DNA of 5,231 bases, from assembly GCA_023430685.1 (NCBI GenBank), contig JAEYZH010000088.1, forward strand, positions 1-5,231. The letters are read 5' to 3'. A model generated the notes under the pieces. It was not told the origin of the DNA. It searched no databases and saw only the letters and a program-made list of their open reading frames with translations. Positions within the stretch are counted from its first letter, which is position 1; each line of letters begins with the position of its first letter. The DNA is from Pseudomonadota bacterium (GTDB lineage: Bacteria; Pseudomonadota; Gammaproteobacteria; Xanthomonadales; Rhodanobacteraceae). A program made the translations under genes and the position numbers. Shown piece by piece: positions 1 to 5,231 of the stretch.

Positions 1-1
1 C

Positions 2-184
2 TACGGCGGTCGCCTCAAGGTGGCCAAGGTCAACATCGACCAGAACCAGAAGACCCCGCGCGACTACAACGTGCGCAGCATCCCGACCCTGATGGTGTTC
101 AAGGACGGCAAGGTGCAGGCGACCCAGATCGGCGCCGTCAGCCGCACCCAGCTCACGCAGATCATCGACAAGGCGATCGCCTGA
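2..184 (+). CDS. trxA: Thioredoxin (TrxA), C-terminal part; 5' end lies outside the window
   Basis: The reading frame open from base 2 to a TGA at 182-184 gives the last 60 residues of a classical thioredoxin, the small cytoplasmic protein that reduces disulfides in partner proteins and is itself recharged by thioredoxin reductase. Visible landmarks are KVNIDQNQ (start of the second half of the fold), VRSIPTLMVFKDG with the conserved cis-proline beside the active site, and the C-terminal helix ending DKAIA. These line up with E. coli TrxA (VAKLNIDQNP, IPTLLLFKNG) without gaps, so about 48 N-terminal residues, including the WCGPC redox motif, are missing only because the window starts here. 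It lies upstream of rho on the same strand with 208 bases between, an arrangement I recall from xanthomonads. Family assignment is nearly certain; that it is the main TrxA rather than a paralogue rests on the gene order. Confidence 0.95.
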   Translation, partial: YGGRLKVAKVNIDQNQKTPRDYNVRSIPTLMVFKDGKVQATQIGAVSRTQLTQIIDKAIA

Positions 185-190
185 GAGGCC

Positions 191-267
191 GGGAATCGGG
201 AATGGGGAATAGGGAATGGTAGAGCGGAGGCAAGATCCGCTCCTGTTTTCATTCCCCATTCCCATTC
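191..267. repeat. Tandem GGGAATN heptamers forming a large imperfect inverted repeat
   Basis: Four heptamers stand head to tail: GGGAATC (191-197), GGGAATG (198-204), GGGAATA (205-211) and GGGAATG (212-218). The opposite arm at 251-267 is their complement. Bases 198-210 pair perfectly with 251-263 (13 bp), and if C197 is bulged out the pairing continues for four more bases (193-196 with 264-267). The smaller hairpin 222-242 lies inside. Similar GGGAAT-rich intergenic arrays occur in Xanthomonadaceae genomes as I remember them, so this is probably a dispersed repeat and not gene-specific. It lies just past the thioredoxin stop codon and so would be in the 3' end of the trxA transcript. Confidence 0.8.
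222..249 (+). terminator. Possible intrinsic terminator of trxA
   Basis: GAGCGGA (222-228) and TCCGCTC (236-242) form a perfect 7-bp stem with a 7-base loop. CTG and then TTTT (246-249) follow. This is a compact, terminator-like hairpin 37 bases after the thioredoxin stop. The T-run is short and offset by three bases, and the larger GGGAAT inverted repeat could compete or stack with it, so terminator function is plausible but unproven. Confidence 0.5.
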
Positions 268-273
268 AAAAGC

Positions 274-302
274 TGGACGCCCGCCAGACGCGGTGCTAAC
301 TT
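274..302 (+). promoter_or_regulatory. Tentative sigma70-type promoter for rho
   Basis: TGGACG (274-279) resembles a -35 box (four of six bases match TTGACA). After a 17-base spacer comes TAACTT (297-302), a weak -10 box with an extended TGC immediately before it (294-296). Transcription would start near 308-312 and give a leader of about 80 bases. The spacing and the placement after the putative trxA terminator support it. The -10 match is poor (three of six), so this is a candidate only. Confidence 0.35.
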
Positions 303-320
303 AATCGCGAGCGCCCGGAT

Positions 321-370
321 CCATTCCGCCCGCTCCTCCTCCCGTCTCCACCCCTCCCCCCGTGCAACAA
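321..370 (+). promoter_or_regulatory. C-rich, G-poor rho leader; candidate rut (Rho-loading) site
   Basis: Of these 50 bases 30 are C and only 5 are G; the first 40 hold 27 C and 3 G, with many CTC, TCC and CCC steps. G-poor C-rich RNA with repeated YC dinucleotides is what the primary RNA-binding site of Rho prefers. E. coli rho is known to control its own level by attenuation in its leader. A C bubble just upstream of the rho start therefore fits a site for autoregulation here. The composition is directly seen; the function is inference. Confidence 0.5.
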
Positions 371-381
371 CGGCGCCCAGC

Positions 382-386
382 GAGGA
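382..386 (+). promoter_or_regulatory. Ribosome binding site of rho (decides the GTG start)
   Basis: GAGGA is complementary to the 3' end of 16S rRNA and is followed by six bases and then GTG at 393. The alternative TTG at 387 has no spacing from it. This supports a 548-residue product over a 550-residue one. Confidence 0.75.
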
Positions 387-392
387 TTGCCC

Positions 393-2039
393 GTGTCCGA
401 AAACGAAACGAATGACAGCGGCCCGCCGGCCGCGGCCGATGGCCGTCCCGAGCCACGCCAGCGCGCACCGCGCGGCCAGCAGCCACCTGCACGCGATGCG
501 GGCGGGGATGAAGCGCGTGCGCCGGACTCCGGCCACGGCGGCAGCGATGCCGGCGATGGCGGCGGCAACGGCAATGGCAACGGCAATGGCGGCCAGCCCA
601 ACGCGAACCAGGGCGGCCAGCAGCAAGGCCAGGGCGGACGACGCGGACGACGCGACCGACGCGGTGGTCGCCACGGTGGCGGCGGCGGTGGCAACAATCC
701 GCAGGGCAACCGCAACGTGCCCTACGACGACGAGGAATACGACGAGTCGAAGAACGGCGGCGGCAACGGCCCGCTGATCGACCTCAACGAACTCAAGCGC
801 AAGAACGCGGCCGAACTGCTCGCGCTGGCCGAGACGCTCGGCATCCAGGAAGGCGTCGCGCGCGCGCGCAAGCAGGACATCGTCTTCCTCGTGCTGAAGG
901 CGCATGCGCGCGCCGGCGGTGGCATCTACGGCGAAGGCGTGCTCGAGATCCTGCAGGACGGCTTCGGCTTCCTGCGCGGCTTCGATGCGTCCTACCTCGC
1001 CGGTCCCGACGACATCTACGTCAGCCCGAGCCAGATCCGCCGCTTCAACCTGCGCACCGGCGACTACATCACCGGACGCATCCGGCCGCCGAAGGAAGGC
1101 GAGCGCTACTTCGCGCTGCTCAAGGTCGACCACATCAACGGCGAGCCGCCGGAAGCGTCGAAGAACAAGGTCCTGTTCGAGAACCTGACGCCGCTGTTCC
1201 CGCGCAAGTCGTTCCACCTCGAGCGCGGCAACGGCTCGTCGGAAGACATCACCGGCCGCATCCTCGACCTCGTCGCGCCGATCGGGCGCGGACAGCGCGG
1301 CCTCATCGTGAGCCAGCCCAAGGCCGGCAAGACGATGATGCTGCAGAACGTCGCGCAGGCGATCGTGCACAACCACCCGGACGCGCACCTGATCATCCTG
1401 CTGATCGACGAGCGGCCCGAGGAAGTCACCGAAATGCAGCGCAGCGTGCGCGCCGAAATCGTCGCCTCGACGTTCGACGAGCCCGCGGTGCGCCACGTGC
1501 AGGTCGCCGAGATGGTGATCGAACGCGCCAAGCGACTGGTCGAGCACAAGAAGGACGTCGTGATCCTGCTCGACTCGATCACGCGCCTCGCGCGCGCATA
1601 CAACACCGTGGTGCCCTCATCGGGCAAGGTGTTGACCGGCGGCGTCGACGCGAACGCGCTGCAGCGCCCGAAGCGCTTCTTCGGCGCCGCGCGCAACGTC
1701 GAGGAAGGCGGTTCGCTGACGATCATCGCGACCGCGCTGATCGACACCGGCTCGAAGATGGACGAGGTGATCTACGAGGAGTTCAAGGGCACCGGCAACA
1801 TGGAAGTGCACCTGAGCCGCCGCATCGCCGAGAAGCGCGTGTATCCCGCGATCGACATCAATCGCTCGGGCACGCGCCGCGAGGACCTGCTGATCGATCC
1901 GGACCAGCTGCAGAAGATCTGGATCCTGCGCAAGCTGCTGCATCCGATGGACGAGCTCGCGGCGATCGAGTTCATGCTCGACAAGATGAAGAACACCAAG
2001 ACCAACGACGAGTTCTTCGGTTCGATGAAGCGCGGTTGA
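393..2039 (+). CDS. rho: Transcription termination factor Rho with long disordered N-terminal extension
   Basis: Rho is a hexameric RNA-dependent ATPase that loads on C-rich RNA and dislodges RNA polymerase. The product is 548 residues, against 419 in E. coli. Residues 1 to about 126 are an extra, low-complexity region (Gly, Asn, Gln, Arg, Asp). Residues about 128-170 are the Rho_N helical bundle, and about 171-255 the cold-shock-like RNA-binding domain (GEGVLEILQDGFGFLR, GPDDIYVSPSQIRRFNLR). The RecA-type ATPase follows with the Walker A PKAGKT (309-314), the catalytic segment DERPEEVTEMQ (339-349), the Walker B strand VVILLDSITR (389-398), the Q loop GGVDANALQRPKR (416-428) and the R loop FKGTGN (464-469). 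The ATPase core is nearly identical to E. coli Rho, so it should be active. I chose the GTG at 393 because GAGGA (382-386) sits six bases before it; the in-frame TTG at 387 directly abuts that site and is too close. An intrinsic terminator follows 22 bases after the stop. Confidence 0.98.
   Translation: MSENETNDSGPPAAADGRPEPRQRAPRGQQPPARDAGGDEARAPDSGHGGSDAGDGGGNGNGNGNGGQPNANQGGQQQGQGGRRGRRDRRGGRHGGGGGGNNPQGNRNVPYDDEEYDESKNGGGNGPLIDLNELKRKNAAELLALAETLGIQEGVARARKQDIVFLVLKAHARAGGGIYGEGVLEILQDGFGFLRGFDASYLAGPDDIYVSPSQIRRFNLRTGDYITGRIRPPKEGERYFALLKVDHINGEPPEASKNKVLFENLTPLFPRKSFHLERGNGSSEDITGRILDLVAPIGRGQRGLIVSQPKAGKTMMLQNVAQAIVHNHPDAHLIILLIDERPEEVTEMQRSVRAEIVASTFDEPAVRHVQVAEMVIERAKRLVEHKKDVVILLDSITRLARAYNTVVPSSGKVLTGGVDANALQRPKRFFGAARNVEEGGSLTIIATALIDTGSKMDEVIYEEFKGTGNMEVHLSRRIAEKRVYPAIDINRSGTRREDLLIDPDQLQKIWILRKLLHPMDELAAIEFMLDKMKNTKTNDEFFGSMKRG
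564..587 (+). repeat. In-frame tandem repeat (two 12-bp units) in the Rho extension
   Basis: GGCAACGGCAAT occurs twice without a break (564-575, 576-587) and encodes alternating Gly-Asn. Because each unit is a multiple of three, slippage here would change the number of Gly-Asn pairs without breaking the frame, so length differences between strains are to be expected. Confidence 0.85.
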
Positions 2040-2061
2040 GCGCGCGACACGATCGCACGCG

Positions 2062-2090
2062 AAGGCCGGCGCAAGCCGGCCTTTTCCTTT
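2062..2090 (+). terminator. Intrinsic terminator of rho
   Basis: AAGGCCGGC (2062-2070) and GCCGGCCTT (2075-2083) form a perfect 9-bp, GC-rich stem closed by a GCAA tetraloop, followed by TTCCTTT. It starts 22 bases after the rho stop codon. The T-rich tail is only on the plus-strand side; read on the minus strand the stem is followed by CGCG, so it should act mainly on rho and only weakly on the convergent gene ending at 2139. Confidence 0.88.
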
Positions 2091-2138
2091 CCGGTCCCGG
2101 CAATCCGACCCGGTGTCGGTCGGGTTTCCGCGGGAGGG

Positions 2139-2981
2139 CTACTCGACGCTGTCGAGGTCGTCGCGGTCGAAGCGCCAGTCGTCGCCCTGCTTCACCATCA
2201 GCACGCGCCCGCGGCGCTTGATGTCGTCGCGATCGGTGCCTTCGACGCGCAGCACCGCGGTGTCGCCGCGCTGCATGCCGGACAGGATCTTCGCCGAAAC
2301 CGGCTTGCCGTCGCGCAGCATCTTGAGTCCTTCCTTGGCCGATTTCGGATCGTCGAGCGGAAGCTGCCAGGTGGCCGATTCGCCGAGCATCGCGTGGAGT
2401 GCCGGCAGGTCGCCCTTGGCCAGCGCGGCGAGCAGCGCGGTATACGCGCGACCGGGCGCGCCGCCGTCCGCACCGAGCTTCGTGCCCGGCGTCGCCTTCG
2501 TCACGTCGGTCGCGAAGCGCAGGTCGAAGTCGTAGGTCTTGTCGAAGAAGTCTTCGGGCTCGACCTGCACCCAGCTGCCCTCGACGCGCGCATCGCTGCG
2601 CGAGGCGAGCTTGAACACGCCCGAGCCGGAGAGGTTGAACGAAGCAGTCGGCTCGTTGTGCGAGAAGTAGAGGCCGCACTCGGCGCCCTCGGCATTGATG
2701 CACACGCGCACGTAACCGGCCGACTTCCCGCTGAGCTGCTGGTCGAGCGCATTGCCCGCGTCGAACGCGTCGGCGACCGGCTGCGCCTCGATCGGCACGC
2801 TGGTCAGGAACACCAGGACGTTGCCCTCGTGCCCTTCGTCCTCGTCGAGGAAGGCATAGGCGTGCTTGACGTCCATGCGCACGTCGCCGTAGCGGAAATG
2901 GCCGCCCGGCGCGGCGGCCAACGCAGTCGCCGCGAGCACGGACGATGCGAGCAGGGACAGCAGGACGGTACGGGTGTTCAT
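2139..2981 (-). CDS. Exported protein of unknown function with a possible NTF2-like C-terminal half
   Basis: The 280-residue product begins with a clear Sec signal peptide: MNTRT, a hydrophobic run LLSLLASSVLAATALAAA, and likely cleavage after ALA at residue 22 or AAA at 24. There is no lipobox cysteine, so the mature protein should be soluble in the periplasm or outside. Residues about 28-160 look like a beta-rich domain (KHAYAFLDEDE, NVLVFLTSVPIE) with two cysteines, Cys94 and Cys102, able to form a disulfide. Residues about 178-277 have an alpha-then-beta pattern (AYTALLAALAKGDLPALHAML ending DDWRFDRDDL) like NTF2/SnoaL-type domains, a resemblance by eye only. I do not recognise a named family and see no catalytic motif. 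The ATG at 2981 is chosen because it begins the signal peptide and has GGGGAGG six bases upstream. The gene converges on rho, with 99 bases between their stops. Confidence 0.85.
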   Translation of the reverse strand: MNTRTVLLSLLASSVLAATALAAAPGGHFRYGDVRMDVKHAYAFLDEDEGHEGNVLVFLTSVPIEAQPVADAFDAGNALDQQLSGKSAGYVRVCINAEGAECGLYFSHNEPTASFNLSGSGVFKLASRSDARVEGSWVQVEPEDFFDKTYDFDLRFATDVTKATPGTKLGADGGAPGRAYTALLAALAKGDLPALHAMLGESATWQLPLDDPKSAKEGLKMLRDGKPVSAKILSGMQRGDTAVLRVEGTDRDDIKRRGRVLMVKQGDDWRFDRDDLDSVE

Positions 2982-2987
2982 CGCGGG

Positions 2988-2994
2988 CCTCCCC
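2988..2994 (-). promoter_or_regulatory. Ribosome binding site of the exported-protein gene
   Basis: On the minus strand GGGGAGG lies six bases before the ATG at 2981. It is a strong Shine-Dalgarno match and excludes the longer reading frame that opens at 3083, whose first 34 codons would bury the signal peptide. Confidence 0.75.
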
Positions 2995-3031
2995 GGCGCA
3001 CCGGAATGGGCGCCTGTATGGACCCAAACGG

Positions 3032-3055
3032 AAAAACGCGGCGAGGCGAACACCG
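3032..3055 (-). terminator. Weak possible terminator after the WYL-patatin pair
   Basis: Reading the minus strand, CGGTG (3055-3051) pairs with CGCCG (3043-3039) with one G-T wobble, and after two bases comes TTTTT (3036-3032). It lies about 47 bases past the patatin stop, where a terminator would be expected. The stem has only 5 bp, so support is slight. No convincing promoter for the next gene was found in this gap of 120 bases (2982-3101). Confidence 0.3.
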
Positions 3056-3101
3056 GACATCGGCGCCACGCAGGAGGCGGCACCCGACCGGGATGGATGG
3101 G

Positions 3102-4124
3102 CTACCTGGGCGCGGCCTGGCGCGCGCGCGGCGGCGTCCAGCGTGCGAGCGCCTCGCGCGTGCGCACGCGACCGAGCTCGATCAGCTCGGCGGCGCGGTC
3201 GAATTCGTAGAACGCGCAGGCGTTGCGCGGGATCGTCACCAGCAGGTCGGGGGGCTGTGCGGCGATCTTCAGCCGCGTGATCGTTTCCTGCACGACGTCG
3301 AGCGAGCTCGCGAACAGTTCCACCATGCCCGGCTCGCGCACGGTCGCGCGCGGCTCGCGCTTGCCGACCAGGGATTCGATCAAGCCGCCGATGCGCCGTG
3401 CGTAGGTCGGGCGCCCGACCTCGCCGGGCGCAGGCTTGCCACCCCCCGGCAGCATCTCGGGCGTGGCCTGGCCGCCCGTGCCGCGGCCCTGCGCCGGCTC
3501 GCCGCAGGCGGACGCGAGCGGTTCCGCAGGCGCATTGACGTCGACCGCGATCGTCGCGTCGGTGAGGTCGCGCAGGGTCGGCGAAACCGGCAGCGGGTTC
3601 AGCAGCCCGCCATCGACGAGCAGCCGCCCCTGGTAACGATGCGGCCGGAAGATCGTCGGGATCGCGATCGATGCGCGAATCGCATCGAACAGCGACCCGC
3701 GCGAGAACCACACCTCGCGCTGCACCTCGAGGTCGACCGCGACCGCGGTGTACGGGATCGGCAGGTCCTCGATCTCGGCATCGCCGACGAGATCGCGCAG
3801 CACGCCGATGATGCGGTCGCCCTTGATGAAGCCCCCGCCGTAGACGGTCCAGTCGACGAGTCGCAGCACGTCGAGCCGCGCCAGCGGCTGCGCCCAGTCG
3901 CGGAACGCGCCGAGCTTGCCGGCGGCGTAGATGCCGCCGACCAGCGCACCCATCGAGCTGCCCGCGAGCGAGCGGATCGCGTAGCCCTGTGCCTCGAGTT
4001 CCTCGATCACGCCGATGTGCGCGTAGCCGCGCGCGCCGCCGGAGCCGAGCACCAGCGAGATCGGCGTCGGTTCGCTCGCGTCGCGCCCGGCAGGCGCGCC
4101 CTGCGCGAGCATCGCGCTGTTCAT
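3102..4124 (-). CDS. Patatin-like phospholipase family protein, RssA type
   Basis: The 340-residue product belongs to the patatin-like serine hydrolases, which use a Ser-Asp dyad to cleave acyl esters, often of phospholipids; the true substrate of this group is mostly unknown. The oxyanion loop GSGGARG is at 27-33, the nucleophile elbow GSSMG at 55-59 (Ser57), and the catalytic Asp171 in DGG at 171-173, so all catalytic residues are present. HIGVIEEL, DVLRLVDW, EVWFSRGSLFDAIRAS and LLNPLPVS match E. coli RssA closely in order and spacing. Residues about 203-243 are a Gly/Pro-rich, probably unstructured stretch where RssA has an unrelated linker. No signal peptide or membrane segment is seen, so it should be cytoplasmic. 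The ATG at 4124 overlaps the upstream regulator's TGA (ATGA, 4124-4121), implying translational coupling; a second ATG at 4112 is possible. RssA sits beside rssB in E. coli; here it does not, so I give no symbol. Confidence 0.93.
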   Translation of the reverse strand: MNSAMLAQGAPAGRDASEPTPISLVLGSGGARGYAHIGVIEELEAQGYAIRSLAGSSMGALVGGIYAAGKLGAFRDWAQPLARLDVLRLVDWTVYGGGFIKGDRIIGVLRDLVGDAEIEDLPIPYTAVAVDLEVQREVWFSRGSLFDAIRASIAIPTIFRPHRYQGRLLVDGGLLNPLPVSPTLRDLTDATIAVDVNAPAEPLASACGEPAQGRGTGGQATPEMLPGGGKPAPGEVGRPTYARRIGGLIESLVGKREPRATVREPGMVELFASSLDVVQETITRLKIAAQPPDLLVTIPRNACAFYEFDRAAELIELGRVRTREALARWTPPRARQAAPR

Positions 4125-5104
4125 CGCGGCGCGTCCTGGTAGGTGCCGAGCGCGAGTTGCAGCAGGATGCGCATCTCCTCGCGCAGCGACACCGGCGCGA
4201 CGATCTCGGCATCCGGTCCGTACTTGAGCACGTCCATCAGCAGTTCGCGCGAGTTCGAGTACGGCAGCTTCAGTTCGTAGCGTCCATCCGGCAGGCGCGT
4301 GCCCTCCTGCTGCGAATGCCAGTGCTCGTCGGCGACCCAGCGCGCCGCGTGCGGCGAGAAGCGGATCGTGGCCCAGGCCTTCGGCGCACCCGAGAAGATG
4401 CCGTAGCTGGAAGCGAGGTGCGCGTCGAGCTCGGCGCCTTCGCGGTCGAGCGCGGCCTCGTCCAGCAGCAGCGGCGCGCGGATGCGGTCGAGCGCGAAAC
4501 TGCGCAGGGCATCGCGGCTGTGGTCCCAGGCATCGAGATACCAGTTGTCGCGGTAGTGGGCGAGCCGCTGCGGCGAAACGATGCGATCGGTCGGCGTCTC
4601 GGTCGAGCGCGCGCGATAGCCGAACTTGAGCCGCTTGCGATTCAGCAGCGCGCCCGCGACCGTGCGGAACACGCCCTGGTCGAGCCGGCGCGAACCACTC
4701 GCGAGCACGCGGATGCGCTCGACCGGCAGCGTGCGGCCGCTCGCATGATCCGACAGCAGCCGCTCGATGCGCGCGCGGAACGGCGCGAGCGCGCCGGCCA
4801 GCACGCCGGGGTCCGAGCGCCCGAGCAACTCGTTGAGCGCGAGCAACGCCGCGAGTTCCTCGCTCGTCAGCCACAGGCCCGGCAGTTCGAAGCGCTCGGC
4901 CTCGTCGGCCGCATAGCGGAACGTCGCCTCCTCGCCGTCACCGCTCTCGATCGGCGCGCCGAGGGCGTCGCGCAGGAAGGCGATATCGCGATAGAGCGTC
5001 GCGCGCGAGCAACCGAGCTCGTCCTTGAGGCGCGCGAACGGCACCGGATAACGCGCCGACTTCAACAGGCGATGGAGGGTGAGGATGCGTTCGTAGCGGT
5101 CCAT
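4121..5104 (-). CDS. WYL-domain helix-turn-helix transcriptional regulator
   Basis: The 327-residue product is a YafY-like regulator. Residues about 1-60 form a winged helix-turn-helix (RILTLHRLLKSARYPVPFA, then ELGCSRATLYRDIAFLRDALG with the recognition helix SRATLYRDIAFLR). Residues about 140-210 hold the WYL domain, with the naming residues WYL at 188-190 in DNWYLDAWDHSRDALRSFAL and the RSFALDRI strand after it. Residues about 243-320 are the WCX-type C-terminal extension (ATIRFSPHAARWV to PYSNSRELLMDVLKYGPDAEIVAP). WYL domains bind ligands, often nucleic acids or nucleotides, and these proteins activate or repress neighbouring genes; the ligand here cannot be read from sequence. It overlaps the patatin gene by ATGA and follows another minus-strand gene by 27 bases. 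There is no recognisable Shine-Dalgarno before the ATG at 5104, so it may be leaderless or read through from upstream. Confidence 0.95.
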   Translation of the reverse strand: MDRYERILTLHRLLKSARYPVPFARLKDELGCSRATLYRDIAFLRDALGAPIESGDGEEATFRYAADEAERFELPGLWLTSEELAALLALNELLGRSDPGVLAGALAPFRARIERLLSDHASGRTLPVERIRVLASGSRRLDQGVFRTVAGALLNRKRLKFGYRARSTETPTDRIVSPQRLAHYRDNWYLDAWDHSRDALRSFALDRIRAPLLLDEAALDREGAELDAHLASSYGIFSGAPKAWATIRFSPHAARWVADEHWHSQQEGTRLPDGRYELKLPYSNSRELLMDVLKYGPDAEIVAPVSLREEMRILLQLALGTYQDAPR

Positions 5105-5131
5105 CGCGCTATTGTGCCGAAACCGCGGCGC

Positions 5132-5231
5132 TCATGCCGGACGCGTCTTCTCGTCGTCGTGCGCCTCCTTGCGCGCGGACTGGTGCTTGCGCTTCCAGTG
5201 CGCGCGGAACGCCTCGGCGCCGCCCTTGCGC
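5132..5231 (-). CDS. C-terminal 32 residues of an unrecognised basic protein (5' end outside window)
   Basis: On the minus strand the frame entering at 5230 runs 32 codons to a TGA at 5134-5132. The visible end reads KGGAEAFRAHWKRKHQ and then SARKEAHDDEKTRPA: highly charged, rich in Lys, Arg and His, with no hydrophobic segment. Codon use is like the neighbours (G/C in nearly every third position), which favours a real gene over chance. It ends 27 bases before the WYL regulator's start on the same strand, so the two could share a transcript. I do not recognise the family from this fragment. Confidence 0.6.
   Translation of the reverse strand, partial: RKGGAEAFRAHWKRKHQSARKEAHDDEKTRPA

Noticed and set aside
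387..392. TTG at 387 as the rho start
   Set aside because: The ribosome binding site GAGGA ends at 386, leaving no spacing; the GTG at 393 has six bases of spacing.
249..1547. Long minus-strand open frame antisense to rho (about 430 codons)
   Set aside because: It lies fully opposite rho, is Ala/Val/Arg-biased as expected from the reverse of a high-GC gene, and shows no domain motif. Rho itself is certain.
2105..2123. Small inverted repeat CCGACC/GGTCGG as a terminator for the minus-strand exported gene
   Set aside because: The stem is only 6 bp and is not followed by a T-run on the minus strand.
2982..3083. Upstream start at 3083 for the exported protein (314 residues)
   Set aside because: It would put 34 residues in front of a textbook signal peptide, and the ATG at 2981 has its own strong ribosome binding site.
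2394..4142. Long plus-strand open frame opposite the exported-protein and patatin genes (about 580 codons)
   Set aside because: It spans two real minus-strand genes and the gap between them and is Arg/Ala-rich without motifs; it is a shadow of G/C third-position bias.
1972..4212. Minus-strand open frame of about 746 codons across three loci
   Set aside because: It is another frame of the patatin and exported-protein genes, very rich in Arg and Ala, and runs into the rho 3' end; no plausible protein.
3102..5104. WYL regulator plus patatin enzyme as an anti-phage (CBASS CapV-like) system
   Set aside because: CBASS needs a cyclic-nucleotide synthase gene nearby and none is visible. The patatin protein matches housekeeping RssA over its length, and no other defence gene is present in the window.

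Overview
The window is GC-rich chromosomal DNA from a gammaproteobacterium, most likely of the Xanthomonadaceae/Lysobacteraceae (Xanthomonas, Lysobacter or Luteimonas type). The reasons are the trxA-rho gene order, the high GC with G/C-ending codons, the long low-complexity N-terminal extension on Rho, and an intergenic array of GGGAAT-type repeats of a kind I associate with that family. The family assignment is inference from memory of these genomes, not from a search.

Layout. Bases 1-184 (+) hold the last 60 codons of thioredoxin. Bases 185-392 separate it from rho and contain four tandem GGGAATN heptamers that form a large inverted repeat around a small terminator-like hairpin, then a tentative promoter, then a strikingly C-rich, G-poor leader. 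Rho (393-2039, +) is complete and ends at a strong intrinsic terminator (2062-2090). The rest of the window is read on the minus strand, convergent with rho. In transcription order it holds the C-terminus of an unrecognised basic protein (to 5132), a WYL-domain transcriptional regulator (5104-4121), a patatin-like RssA-type hydrolase (4124-3102) whose start codon overlaps the regulator's stop codon (ATGA), and a separate gene for an exported protein of unknown function (2981-2139).

How the genes relate. Thioredoxin and Rho are housekeeping proteins placed side by side, with signals between them that would allow separate control. The C-rich rho leader fits the known autoregulation of rho by Rho-dependent attenuation. 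The WYL regulator and the patatin-like hydrolase are very probably translationally coupled; the regulator may answer to a ligand related to the hydrolase's substrate, but nothing in the sequence names that ligand. The exported protein has its own ribosome binding site and a 120-base upstream gap, so it is probably a separate unit.

There is no CRISPR array, mobile element, tRNA, rRNA or recognisable defence system here. The observations most worth a second look are the roughly 125-residue disordered, Gly/Asn/Gln/Arg-rich extension on Rho, the C-rich rho leader, the heptamer inverted repeat, and the WYL-patatin coupling.
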